Assembly (NCBI RefSeq): GCF_036014215.1
Contig: NZ_CP107921.1
Location: forward strand, 558,001 to 622,000
Direction of reading: 5' to 3'
DNA from: Streptomyces sp. NBC_00440
GTDB taxonomy: Bacteria > Actinomycetota > Actinomycetes > Streptomycetales > Streptomycetaceae
DNA length: 64,000 nucleotides
The notes beneath the pieces were generated by a model, which was given only the letters and a program-made list of their open reading frames with translations, did not search any database and was not told the origin of the DNA. This document shows positions 44,101 through 52,420 of this stretch, one piece after another (within the stretch, counting starts at the first letter, position 1; every line of letters begins with the position of its first letter). The position numbers were made by a program, and so were the translations under genes.

Positions 44101-44745
44101 TCACTCGGTGCTCGTGCCCTCCTCGACGAGGACGACTTCGAGGGTGCGGGGGCCGTGGACGCCTTCGACGCGGTCGAGTTCGATGTCACTGGTCGCCGAA
44201 GGGCCTGAGATCCAGGTGAGCGGGCGCGCCGGGTCGAGACGTGGGAGTGCCTGCGGTACCGAGGCGACCACCTGTTCCGGGGCCCGTACGACGCAGATGT
44301 GGTGGTCGGGGACGAGGGTGATCCGGCGGCGCCCCTGGCCGGCGCTGCCGTCCAGGACGATGGTGCCGGTCTCCGCGATGGCCACCGCGCATCCGGTGAC
44401 CACGCTGTCCACGGCGTCGAGTTCCTGCGCGGTCGATGCCGGTGTGTCATCGGTCCGGGTGGCGGTGGACTCGGCCAGCCACCCGGCGGGCAGCCCGGCA
44501 GGCGCCAGCACGGTCGTCGCGCCACGCTCGGCCAGCAGCCGGGCGAGCAGCGCGGGCAGCCCCTCGGGCCGGGTCCGGTGCACGAGGGCGCGGTAGTCCG
44601 CGAGGTTCTCGTGGAGGAGGTCCAGCACGGCCGCCGGGTCGTCGGCGGTGTGCGTGGTGAGGTAGTCGCGGCTGACCTCGGGCGCCTCCGGCGCGTCGGC
44701 GACCGCGGCGCGTACGCGGGCGAGGATCTGGTCGCGGGAGCTCAT
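44101..44745 (-). CDS. lutC: lactate utilization protein C (LUD domain)
   Basis: 214 residues from ATG 44745, overlapping the lutB stop (ATGA). The LUD domain is recognised by VVTGCAVAIAETGTIVLDGS, the RRRITLVPDHHICVV strand pair, and SGPSATSDIELDRVEGVHGP near the end. With LutA and LutB it forms the iron-sulfur L-lactate oxidation complex that makes pyruvate. It is fourth in a five-gene operon. Confidence 0.92.
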   Translation of the reverse strand: MSSRDQILARVRAAVADAPEAPEVSRDYLTTHTADDPAAVLDLLHENLADYRALVHRTRPEGLPALLARLLAERGATTVLAPAGLPAGWLAESTATRTDDTPASTAQELDAVDSVVTGCAVAIAETGTIVLDGSAGQGRRRITLVPDHHICVVRAPEQVVASVPQALPRLDPARPLTWISGPSATSDIELDRVEGVHGPRTLEVVLVEEGTSTE

Positions 44746-46160
44746 GTGCGGTTCTTCTTCCACCAGTCACGGAACGGTTCGGGCGGCACCTCGGGCAGGT
44801 CGCGGCTGTCGGTCCAGGCCGCCGCGCCCGGCAGCCGCCTGGGGTGCAGTCCGCGGGTCTTCGACGCCGCCTTCTCACCGGCGGCGAGTGCGGCCGGATG
44901 GTTCAGCACCCAGCCGGCCGCTTTGATCGCCGCCTTCTCAAGACGGTGGCCCTTGCCGCCCTGGCCGGCGACCCGCTCGCGCAGGTGGACCAGGACCTCG
45001 GGGATGTCGATGGCGACCGGGCACACGTCGTAGCAGGCGCCGCAGAGCGAGGAGGCGTACGGCAGCGAGGCGTCGATCTCGCTCTCCGTGCCCCGGAGTT
45101 GCGGGCTGAGGATGGCGCCGATGGGGCCCGGGTAGACCGAGCCGTACGCGTGGCCGCCCGCCCTTTCGTACACCGGGCAGACGTTGAGACAGGCGGAGCA
45201 GCGGATGCAGCGCAGCGCCTGGCGGCCGACCTCGTCGGCCAGGGTGGCGGTGCGGCCGTTGTCGAGGAGCACCAGATGGAAGTCGCGCGGCCCGTCCGCT
45301 TCGGTGGTGCCGGTCCAGGTGCTGGTGTACGGGTTCATCCGCTCGGCCGTCGACGAGCGCGGCAGAGTCTGGAGGAAGACCTCCAGGTCCTGCCAGGTCG
45401 GCACGGTCTTCTCGATGCCCACCACCGAGATCAGCGTCTCGGGCAGCGTCAGGCACATCCGGCCGTTGCCCTCGGACTCGACCACGACGAGGGTGCCGGT
45501 CTCGGCGACCATGAAGTTGGCCCCCGAGATCCCGACCTTGGCCCGGAGGAACTTCTCCCTCAGGTGCAGCCTGGCGGCCTCGGCCAGCTCGGCCGGGCTG
45601 TCGGTCAGACCTTCGGGGGCCGGCCGCCCCCATTCGCTCATCGTCCGGGCGAAGATCTCCCTGATCTCACCCCGGTTGCGGTGGATCGCCGGGACCAGGA
45701 TGTGGCTGGGGCGGTCCTCGCCCAGCTGCACGATCAGCTCCGCGAGGTCCGTCTCGTACGCGGTGATCCCCTCGGCCTCCAGGGCCTCGTTGAGGCCGAT
45801 CTCCTGCGTCGCCATCGACTTGACCTTGACGACCTCGCGCTCACCGGTCGCCTTGACCAGTCCGGCGACGATCCGGTTGGCCTCGTCGGCGTCGGCCGCC
45901 CAGTGGACGGTTCCGCCGGCGGCGGTGACCGACTTCTCCAACTGCACCAGATACTCGTCCAGATGACGTAGCGTCCGGTCCTTGATCTGCCGGCCCGCCT
46001 CCCGCAGCTGCGCCCAGTCGGCGAGTTCGGCCACCGCCTTGGCCCGTTTGTCGCGGATGGTGTGGGTGGCGTGCCGGAGGTTCTCCCGCAGGGTCTCGTT
46101 GTGCACGGCTTCCCTGGCCGCCTCGGGGAAGGACGGCATCCCGAGATAGGTACCGCTCAT
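44742..46160 (-). CDS. lutB: lactate utilization iron-sulfur protein B
   Basis: 472 residues from ATG 46160, overlapping the lutA stop. The N-terminal LUD-like domain (ANFMVAETGTLVVVESEGN) is followed by a ferredoxin domain with CIRCSACLNVCPVY and CGACYDVCPVAID, which bind two 4Fe-4S clusters, and a C-terminal DUF3390-like tail (PEPFRDWW). It carries electrons within the LutABC L-lactate dehydrogenase complex. Tight overlaps with both neighbours show translational coupling. Confidence 0.95.
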   Translation of the reverse strand: MSGTYLGMPSFPEAAREAVHNETLRENLRHATHTIRDKRAKAVAELADWAQLREAGRQIKDRTLRHLDEYLVQLEKSVTAAGGTVHWAADADEANRIVAGLVKATGEREVVKVKSMATQEIGLNEALEAEGITAYETDLAELIVQLGEDRPSHILVPAIHRNRGEIREIFARTMSEWGRPAPEGLTDSPAELAEAARLHLREKFLRAKVGISGANFMVAETGTLVVVESEGNGRMCLTLPETLISVVGIEKTVPTWQDLEVFLQTLPRSSTAERMNPYTSTWTGTTEADGPRDFHLVLLDNGRTATLADEVGRQALRCIRCSACLNVCPVYERAGGHAYGSVYPGPIGAILSPQLRGTESEIDASLPYASSLCGACYDVCPVAIDIPEVLVHLRERVAGQGGKGHRLEKAAIKAAGWVLNHPAALAAGEKAASKTRGLHPRRLPGAAAWTDSRDLPEVPPEPFRDWWKKNRT

Positions 46161-46912
46161 ACGTGGGGCTCCTCTTCGGTGCTCGCCAGGATCTCGGCCA
46201 GGTGGAGCGCCCGCAGCGGCGCGTCCTGGCGGCGCAGAATGCCGCCGATGTGCATCAGACAGGAATTGTCGGCCCCGCACAGCACATCGGCGCCGGTCGA
46301 CACCGCGTTGCGTACCTTGTCCTCGCCCATGGCGGCCGACACATCCGCGTTCTTCACAGCGAAGGTCCCGCCGAAACCGCAGCACTCCTCGGCCCCTGCC
46401 AGCTCCCGCAGCTCAAGGCCGCGTACCGCGTCGAGGAGCCGGAGCGGCCGGTCGCCGAGCCCCAGCATCCGCAGACCGTGGCAGGAGGGGTGGTACGTCA
46501 CCGTATGCGGGAAGTACGCCCCCACGTCGACGACCCCGAGCACATCCACCAGGAACTCCGTCAGCTCGTACGTCTTGGGCACGGAGCGGGCGGCCGCGTC
46601 GGCGAGCTCGTGACCGCGGTGCTCCGCCGCCGCCTTGCGGCCGATCCGCGGATAGTTGTCGCGGACCATGGCCGCGCAGGAACCCGACGGCGTGACGACG
46701 TAGTCGTAGGGAGCGAATTCCCGGTCGAAGCGCCGGACCAGGGGTTCGGTCTCGCGCCGGTAGCCGGTGTTGAACTGCGGCTGCCCGCAGCAGGTCTGTC
46801 CTGCGGGGAAGCCGACCTCCACCCCCAGCCGCTCAAGCAGTTTCACCACGGCGATGCCGGTCCGTGGATACAACGCGTCATTCACACACGTCACGAAGAG
46901 TCCTACCCGCAT
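46157..46912 (-). CDS. lutA: lactate utilization protein A (CCG-domain)
   Basis: 251 residues from ATG 46912 with AAGGAC upstream. Two CCG domains are present: TCCGQPQFNTGY and, after YHPSCHGLRMLG, EECCGFGGTFAVK. These cysteines bind iron-sulfur clusters as in heterodisulfide reductase subunits. It starts the lutABC block, 47 bp after the porter gene, and needs LutB and LutC to oxidise L-lactate to pyruvate. Confidence 0.95.
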   Translation of the reverse strand: MRVGLFVTCVNDALYPRTGIAVVKLLERLGVEVGFPAGQTCCGQPQFNTGYRRETEPLVRRFDREFAPYDYVVTPSGSCAAMVRDNYPRIGRKAAAEHRGHELADAAARSVPKTYELTEFLVDVLGVVDVGAYFPHTVTYHPSCHGLRMLGLGDRPLRLLDAVRGLELRELAGAEECCGFGGTFAVKNADVSAAMGEDKVRNAVSTGADVLCGADNSCLMHIGGILRRQDAPLRALHLAEILASTEEEPHV

Positions 46913-46959
46913 GTGTCCTTCTCGGGGTCGTCCGCGGCTCGGGGCCGCGGCGGATGTGG

Positions 46960-48393
46960 TCAGGCGGCGGCCGGGGCGGAGGCCGGCGCCGCGTCCTTGC
47001 GCCGCCACTCCGCCTCGATCTCCTCCAACGAGCGGTTCGCCGTCTCGGGTACCCCGGTCAGGACGAATGCGAGCCCCAGTGCGGAGATCACTGCGTAGAT
47101 GCCGAAGACCCAGAAGCCGATCGCACCGAGGATGTCAGGAAAGGTCAAGGAGAAGAGGAAGTTGAAGAGGTACTGGGTGAACGTGACGACCCCCATGCCC
47201 AGGGCGCGGGCGCGCAGCGGCAGGATCTCCGGGATGTAGAGCCAGAAGACCGGGCCGAGACCGAACCCGAAGGCGAAGGTGAAGGCGAAGACGCAGACGA
47301 CGTCCAGAGCGGACGAGTGCGGGAACAGGGCCAGCAGGATCAACGGCGGCACCTGGCCGCCCAGGCTCCAGGCCAGCATCCTGACGCGGCCGAGCCGGTC
47401 GATCAGGGGCAGCGAGATCGCGGTGGAGATCACCAGGGCGCCGCCGACGCTGTAGTTGGCGATGATGCCGGTGTCGGCGGAGTGCCCGGTGGCGCCCGCG
47501 AAGACGGTGGGCGCGTAGTAGACGACGGCGTTGATCCCGGTGAACACCTGGAAGAAGGTCAGAACCAGTCCGATCCGCAGCGCGGGGCGGTAGCGGTGCA
47601 GCAGTTCGCGCAGACCTGCCCCCTGCATCCCGAGGCTCTGCTGGATCTCGGCCGCTTCCGCGTCCGCCTCGCCGCGCGACGACCGCAGCCGCATCAGTAC
47701 GGCATGGGCTTCCGCCTCCCGGCCGCGCAGGCTCAGCCAGCGCGGGCTGGCCGGGCTGAGCACCATGCCGATGAGGAAGAGCAGGGCGGGCAGCGCCCCG
47801 AGGCCGAGCATCCACTGCCAGGCGCCCGCGCCGCGCAGGGCGTCACCGGCGCCGTAGGCGATCAGGATGCCGACGTTGACGCTGAGTTGGTAGAGCGCGC
47901 TGATCAGGCCGCGTACCCGCTTCGGCGCCAGTTCGGTCAGATAGATCAGGCCGAACATATTGGCCAGGCCCACGGCGAGGCCGAGGACGAAGCGGGAGAC
48001 GAGCAGCATCGCGACGCTGGTCGACAGCGCGCAGCCGACCGATCCCACGGCGAAGACGATCCCGGCGACGATCAGCAGATGCCTGCGATCGTACCGCTTG
48101 GCGGCCAGCGATCCGACGACGATCGACGGCAGCGCACCGAGCAGGATCAGGCTGGTGACCAGGCCCTGTTCGGTGGAGGAGAGGCCGAACCGGTCGGTGG
48201 CGAAGGGCAGTGCGGTGGCGATGGCGCCGGAGTCGTAGCCGTACAGCAGACCCGCCATTCCGCCGAGCACGGCGACGGCCTTGACGAACCGGGGAAGCGG
48301 CGGGGCGGCCGCGCCACCGGACGTGGGGTCGGGAGCGGGTGTGTCTCCGGACGGTTGGCGCGCGGTGGGGACGGAGTGCGGGGAGTCGGCCAT
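46960..48393 (-). CDS. MFS sugar porter, probable L-fucose/L-rhamnose or lactate-linked importer
   Basis: 477 residues from ATG 48393 with TGGAGG upstream. Twelve membrane helices are evident and the sugar-porter signatures are present: [27 protein letters not shown] and [12 protein letters not shown] at the end, with [11 protein letters not shown] in helix 7. It imports a monosaccharide by proton symport. It is the first gene of the operon ending in the enolase-superfamily enzyme, and its promoter carries the palindrome TCCTATAGGA. Confidence 0.9.
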   Translation of the reverse strand: MADSPHSVPTARQPSGDTPAPDPTSGGAAAPPLPRFVKAVAVLGGMAGLLYGYDSGAIATALPFATDRFGLSSTEQGLVTSLILLGALPSIVVGSLAAKRYDRRHLLIVAGIVFAVGSVGCALSTSVAMLLVSRFVLGLAVGLANMFGLIYLTELAPKRVRGLISALYQLSVNVGILIAYGAGDALRGAGAWQWMLGLGALPALLFLIGMVLSPASPRWLSLRGREAEAHAVLMRLRSSRGEADAEAAEIQQSLGMQGAGLRELLHRYRPALRIGLVLTFFQVFTGINAVVYYAPTVFAGATGHSADTGIIANYSVGGALVISTAISLPLIDRLGRVRMLAWSLGGQVPPLILLALFPHSSALDVVCVFAFTFAFGFGLGPVFWLYIPEILPLRARALGMGVVTFTQYLFNFLFSLTFPDILGAIGFWVFGIYAVISALGLAFVLTGVPETANRSLEEIEAEWRRKDAAPASAPAAA

Positions 48394-48419
48394 GGCGCCT
48401 CCAGAAACAGCCGGATTTA

Positions 48420-48429
48420 TCCTATAGGA
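48420..48429. promoter_or_regulatory. GntR operator, porter-lutABC operon (TCCTATAGGA)
   Basis: Perfect 10-bp palindrome 27 bp upstream of the porter ATG, in AT-rich sequence. The same CCTATAG core recurs before the FAH gene and before the gntR gene. Confidence 0.7.
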
Positions 48430-48545
48430 ATGTGAGGTCATCGGAGGTTAGCCATGGAGCCCCGGCGGGCGTCAACCCTTGAACCGCGCTTTTCTGTGGC
48501 AGCAAGGGCCGTTGTGGCGCTGGGGGTTCTCCCCGCCCGGGTTTT

Positions 48546-48552
48546 CCTATAG
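48546..48552. promoter_or_regulatory. second CCTATAG box, upstream of the FAH-family gene
   Basis: TTTTCCTATAGCTTT contains the CCTATAG core 83 bp before the FAH gene start. It lies in the 241-bp divergent spacer shared with the porter operon. Confidence 0.6.
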
Positions 48553-48582
48553 CTTTCATCTCGCTAACATCCGACCTCTGTT

Positions 48583-48606
48583 GAACCTCTGAACCTCTGA
48601 ACCTCT
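48583..48606 (+). repeat. three tandem GAACCTCT repeats
   Basis: GAACCTCT occurs three times head to tail at 48583, 48591 and 48599, in the 5' leader of the FAH gene. A related GACCTCT precedes them near 48573. Confidence 0.9.
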
Positions 48607-48634
48607 GAGTCCGACACATGAGGAGGCTGCTGTC

Positions 48635-49498
48635 ATGCAGCTCATGCGACTGGGCGATCCGGGCAGCGAGCGCCCCGCCGTACGCGAAGCCGGTGTGCTC
48701 TACGATCTCGGCCCGCTGACCGACGACATCGACGGGCGGTTCCTCGCCGGCGGCGGGATCGACCGGGTACGGGAAGCCCTCAGGGCCGGGACGCTCACCG
48801 AACTCCCGGGAGCGGACCGGCTCCGGGTGGGCGCACCGGTCGCCCGGCCCGCCGCGGTCCTCTGCATCGGCCAGAACTACGCGGCCCACGCGGCGGAGTC
48901 GGGCAGCGAGCCACCCACCGCACCGATCATTTTCTTCAAGCACCCCAACACCGTGGTCGGTCCGTACGACGACGTCCTGATCCCGCCCGGGGCGAAGACC
49001 GTGGACTGGGAGGTCGAACTGGCCGTCGTCATCGGACGCACCGCCCGCTACCTGGACTCGGCGGACGCGGCTGCGGAGTGCATCGCGGGATACGCGGTCT
49101 CCCATGACGTATCGGAACGGACCTACCAGCTCGACGAGTCGGGCGGCCAGTGGTCGAAGGGCAAGTCGAGCGAGACCTTCAACCCGCTCGGGCCGTGGCT
49201 CGTCCCGGCCGGCGACCTCCCCGGAGGCCCGCAGGCCCTGAACCTCCGCAGCCGGGTCAACGGCGAGCCGCGCCAGGACTCCAGCACCGCGGACATGATC
49301 TTCGGGGCGCATGAACTGGTACGCCACCTCAGCCACTACCTGGTGCTCGAACCCGGCGACATCATCAACACCGGCACCCCGGAGGGCGTCGCGCTCTCCG
49401 GCCGCTTCCCGTATCTGTCGGCGGGCGATGTGGTCGACCTCGAAATCGACGGGCTCGGCGCGCAGCGCCAGACGGTACGAGCGGCGGTGACAGGCTGA
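48635..49498 (+). CDS. fumarylacetoacetate hydrolase-family protein, probable diketo-deoxy-sugar-acid hydrolase
   Basis: 287 residues from ATG 48635 with GAGGAGG upstream. The FAH fold is clear: CIGQNYAAHAAESG, KHPNTVVGPYDDVLIP, the metal-binding DWEVELAVVIG, and VSHDVSERTYQ, ending with GDIINTGTPEGVALSG. In L-fucose and L-rhamnose non-phosphorylative routes, enzymes of this family split 2,4-diketo-3-deoxy acids into pyruvate and L-lactate. The adjacent lutABC genes support this role. Its stop overlaps the mutarotase start by one base. Confidence 0.85.
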   Translation: MQLMRLGDPGSERPAVREAGVLYDLGPLTDDIDGRFLAGGGIDRVREALRAGTLTELPGADRLRVGAPVARPAAVLCIGQNYAAHAAESGSEPPTAPIIFFKHPNTVVGPYDDVLIPPGAKTVDWEVELAVVIGRTARYLDSADAAAECIAGYAVSHDVSERTYQLDESGGQWSKGKSSETFNPLGPWLVPAGDLPGGPQALNLRSRVNGEPRQDSSTADMIFGAHELVRHLSHYLVLEPGDIINTGTPEGVALSGRFPYLSAGDVVDLEIDGLGAQRQTVRAAVTG

Positions 49499-49821
49499 TG
49501 CGGCGGATCGCGCAGGTCATCAAAGTACGTCCGGAGAAGCTGGCGTACTACCGCGAGCTGCACCTGGCGGTCCCGGAGCCGGTGCTCGCCCGGCTGCGGG
49601 CGAGCCATATCGCCAACTACTCGATCCATCTGCTCGGGGACCGGCTCTTCAGCTACTTCGAGTACCACGGCGACGACCTGGCCGCGGATCTCGCGGCGAT
49701 GGGCCGGGACGAGGCGACCCGCGCCTGGTGGGAGCTGACGGATCCCTGCCAGGAGAAGGTGCCGGAGGCGGGACCCGACGACTGGTGGACCCCCATGGAG
49801 CAGGTCTTCCTCATGGAGTAG
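49498..49821 (+). CDS. L-rhamnose/L-fucose mutarotase (RhaM family, DUF718)
   Basis: 107 residues, the family's usual length, from ATG 49498 in a TGATG overlap with the FAH gene. Family features are VIKVRPEKLAYYRELHLAVP (catalytic His), HIANYSIHLLGDRLFSYFEY and WWELTDPCQEK, then DDWWTPMEQVF. It interconverts alpha and beta anomers of a 6-deoxyhexose so the next enzyme can act. This is the strongest clue that the locus degrades L-rhamnose or L-fucose. Confidence 0.9.
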   Translation: MRRIAQVIKVRPEKLAYYRELHLAVPEPVLARLRASHIANYSIHLLGDRLFSYFEYHGDDLAADLAAMGRDEATRAWWELTDPCQEKVPEAGPDDWWTPMEQVFLME

Positions 49822-49833
49822 GTACGCGCGATC

Positions 49834-49840
49834 CCTATAG
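49834..49840. promoter_or_regulatory. third CCTATAG box, upstream of the gntR gene
   Basis: GATCCCTATAGAATC is an imperfect palindrome around CCTATAG, 48 bp before the gntR ATG. This suggests autoregulation. Confidence 0.6.
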
Positions 49841-49888
49841 AATCGGGTGCCCGGGGTAGTCGCTGTGCGACGGGCTGGAGGAGGCCGG

Positions 49889-50569
49889 ATGCTGTCGGAC
49901 GAAGGGGCGCCGGCGCCGCAGCGCCAGGTACTGGGCGACAGCGTCTACGAGGCTGTCAAGGCGATGGTCATGGACCACGAGATCAGGCCGGGTGCCCGGG
50001 TCGGCATCGAGGCGCTCGCCCGTACGCTCCAGGTCTCTCCGACGCCGGTACGCGAGGCGCTGGCACGGCTGGAGTCGGACGGCCTGGTCACCAAGCGGTC
50101 ACTCGCGGGGTACCGGGCCACCGAACTCCTCACCCCGCAGGGCCTGGAGGAGCTGTTCGAGATGCGTCTGCTGCTGGAGCCGACCGCGGCGGCGCTGGCC
50201 GCGGCCCATGCGGACGACCAGCAGCTCGACAGCATCGAGAGCCTGGTGCAGGAGATGCGCGACCGCCCCGGATCGGGTGAACGGTACGCCGTCTACCGGG
50301 AGTTCGCAGCGGGCGACCAGCGCTTCCACGACTCGATCGCCCGCGCCGCCGGCCGCCCGCTGCTGGCTGACGCGGTGAGCCGGCTCCACTCGCACCTGCA
50401 CATCTTCCGCCTCAGCAGCATCCAGGGCGCCGCGGAGCCGACCCTCGCCGAGCACGACCGCATCCTGCGCGCCGTGCTGCGCCGCAGCCCCGAGCGCGCG
50501 GCGGAGGCGATGACGGACCATCTGCGACACAGCATCGAACGCCAGCGCGGCCGCCAGCAGCAGCGCTGA
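49889..50569 (+). CDS. GntR/FCD-family transcriptional regulator
   Basis: 226 residues from ATG 49889 with GGAGGAGG upstream. The winged helix is IEALARTLQVSPTPVREALA then RLESDGLV. The C-terminal FCD domain (about 85-215) has the helical bundle with metal-binding Asp/His positions (FHDSIARAAG; SRLHSHLHIF; EHDRILRAV). FCD regulators sense carboxylic and sugar acids. It is probably the repressor of this locus through the CCTATAG boxes, with a sugar acid or its keto-deoxy form as inducer. Confidence 0.92.
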   Translation: MLSDEGAPAPQRQVLGDSVYEAVKAMVMDHEIRPGARVGIEALARTLQVSPTPVREALARLESDGLVTKRSLAGYRATELLTPQGLEELFEMRLLLEPTAAALAAAHADDQQLDSIESLVQEMRDRPGSGERYAVYREFAAGDQRFHDSIARAAGRPLLADAVSRLHSHLHIFRLSSIQGAAEPTLAEHDRILRAVLRRSPERAAEAMTDHLRHSIERQRGRQQQR

Positions 50570-50610
50570 CCTCAGGACGCCGGCAGACTTCGGCGCAGGG
50601 GCACGCGGGT

Positions 50611-50647
50611 GGCGGCAACAGCCTCCGGGTACGGCGGAGTTGCCGCC
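50611..50647. terminator. hairpin between gntR and the ABC exporter genes
   Basis: GGCGGCAAC (50611-50619) pairs with GTTGCCGCC (50639-50647); pairing can extend imperfectly into flanking CG-rich bases. It separates convergent genes. Confidence 0.6.
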
Positions 50648-50662
50648 CGCGCCGGGCAGTCG

Positions 50663-52420
50663 CTAAGGCGACGGGGCCGGCCGGGCGCCGTGCCAGGTGT
50701 TCCAGAGCGCGGCGTACGCTCCGCCTGCCGCGACGAGTTCGTCGTGGGTGCCGAGTTCGGCGAGCCTGCCGTCCGCCATGACGGCGACCCGGTCGGCGTC
50801 GTGCGCGGTGTGCAGACGGTGCGCGACGGCGATCACGGTGCGGCCTTCGAGGACCGCGGCCAGAGCGCGCTCGGTGTGGCGTGCTGTCGCCGGATCGAGC
50901 AGGGCGGTCGCCTCGTCGAGGATCAGGGTGTGCGGATCCGTCAACACGACCCGGGCCAGGGCCAGTTGCTGCGCCTGAGCGCCGTCGAGCAGCCGGCCGC
51001 CCGCGCCCAGTTCGGTGGCGAGTCCGTCGGGCAGAGCGGCCACCCAGTCGGCGCCCACCGCGTTCAGGGCGCCGGTCAGTTCGGTGTCGGTCGCGCCGGG
51101 TGCGGCGATCAGCAGATTGTCCCGCACCGTGCCGAGGAAGACATGGTGTTCCTGAGTGACCAGGACGACCTGGCGGCGCAGCTGTCCGGGCGGCTGGTCC
51201 GCGAGCGGCACTCCGCCCACCGTGACGGCGCCCGTCCGCGGGGCGTCGATTCCCGCAAGCAGTCTGCCCAGGGTGGACTTCCCGGCCCCGGAGGGCCCGA
51301 CGACGGCCAGCCGCTCACCGGGCCGTACGGTCAGATCGACCCCGTGCAGCACATCGCCGCCGCCCGGGTAGGCGTAGTGGACACCCGTCACCTCGATCCG
51401 GTCGCCCGCGGGCACGCCGGGCGCCGCGGGCGGGACGGGCGCCGGGGCCTGCGCCAGCCCCTCCACCCGGGCGAAGGCGGCCCCGCTGCTCTGCAGTTGC
51501 TCCATCCACTGGAGGACGGTGTCGAGTGGCGCGGACAGCCGGCGGAGATAGAGGGCGGCCGCGACCACCGCCCCCAGTGACACCACGCCCCGGTCGTTCA
51601 GCACGCCCCCGAGCAGCAGCACACCGGCCACCGGCAGTACGTACGAGACATCGACGGCGGGGAAGAGGACGCTGCGCAGCCGCAGCGTCCGCAGCCGGGT
51701 GCGGCGCCAGGCGTCGACCGCCTCGTCGCATGCGGCGATGCGCCGCAGTTCAAGGCCGAGCGCCTCGACGGTACGGGCGCCGGACGCCGTCGATGTGAGG
51801 ACTTCGGTGAGCTGCGAGTACGCGGCGCCCTCGGCCAGATAGGCGGGGCGGGCCCGGCGCAGATACCAGCGCGCCGCCCACCGGATGCCTGAGAGGCCGG
51901 CCACCGCGCAGCAGCCGAGCAGCGGGTTCACCGCGAAGACCGCGCCGAGGATGAACAGCACCTGGACGACGGCGATGAGGACGTCCGGGGCCGCGTCCCG
52001 CAGGGTCGAGCCGACGGTGGCGACATCGGAGGTCCCCCGGACGCTGAGATCGCCGGTGCCCGCGCCCTCCACGACTGCGGCGGGCAGGGCGAGCGCCCGG
52101 TCGGTGAACTGCTCGCGGACCCGGGCCGATGTGCGCTCGCCGAAGCGGTGGGCGAGGTACCGGGCGAAGCGGGTGAGCAGCAGTTCGGCCACCGCGAAAA
52201 GCAGGATGGCCGGAGCGAGCCGGTCGACGGTGCCGACGCCTCCGCCGGCACTGACGCGGTCGATGATGCGGCCCAGGAGCCACGGTCCGGCCAGTCCCGC
52301 CCCGGCGGCCAGGGCGTTGAGAGCGATGACGGCGGTGAAGGCGCGGGCATCGGCCCGGACGAGCCGGCCGGCCGCCAGCCGGACCTCGCGCTTCCCGGCC
52401 ACGGGCAGCGGGTTGCTCAC
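50663..52420 (-). CDS. ABC exporter half-transporter with intact Walker motifs but altered signature
   Basis: 585 residues from GTG 52420, overlapping the upstream stop (GTGA). A six-helix type IV exporter membrane domain (to about 320) is followed by an ATPase domain with Walker A GPSGAGKST, Walker B LILDEATALLD and H-loop VIAVAHRL. The signature is LLDGAQAQQ in place of LSGGQ. It pairs with the upstream half-transporter, which has a good LSGGQ but lost Walker A. Substrate is unknown; drug or peptide/lipid export is typical. Confidence 0.9.
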   Translation of the reverse strand: MSNPLPVAGKREVRLAAGRLVRADARAFTAVIALNALAAGAGLAGPWLLGRIIDRVSAGGGVGTVDRLAPAILLFAVAELLLTRFARYLAHRFGERTSARVREQFTDRALALPAAVVEGAGTGDLSVRGTSDVATVGSTLRDAAPDVLIAVVQVLFILGAVFAVNPLLGCCAVAGLSGIRWAARWYLRRARPAYLAEGAAYSQLTEVLTSTASGARTVEALGLELRRIAACDEAVDAWRRTRLRTLRLRSVLFPAVDVSYVLPVAGVLLLGGVLNDRGVVSLGAVVAAALYLRRLSAPLDTVLQWMEQLQSSGAAFARVEGLAQAPAPVPPAAPGVPAGDRIEVTGVHYAYPGGGDVLHGVDLTVRPGERLAVVGPSGAGKSTLGRLLAGIDAPRTGAVTVGGVPLADQPPGQLRRQVVLVTQEHHVFLGTVRDNLLIAAPGATDTELTGALNAVGADWVAALPDGLATELGAGGRLLDGAQAQQLALARVVLTDPHTLILDEATALLDPATARHTERALAAVLEGRTVIAVAHRLHTAHDADRVAVMADGRLAELGTHDELVAAGGAYAALWNTWHGARPAPSP

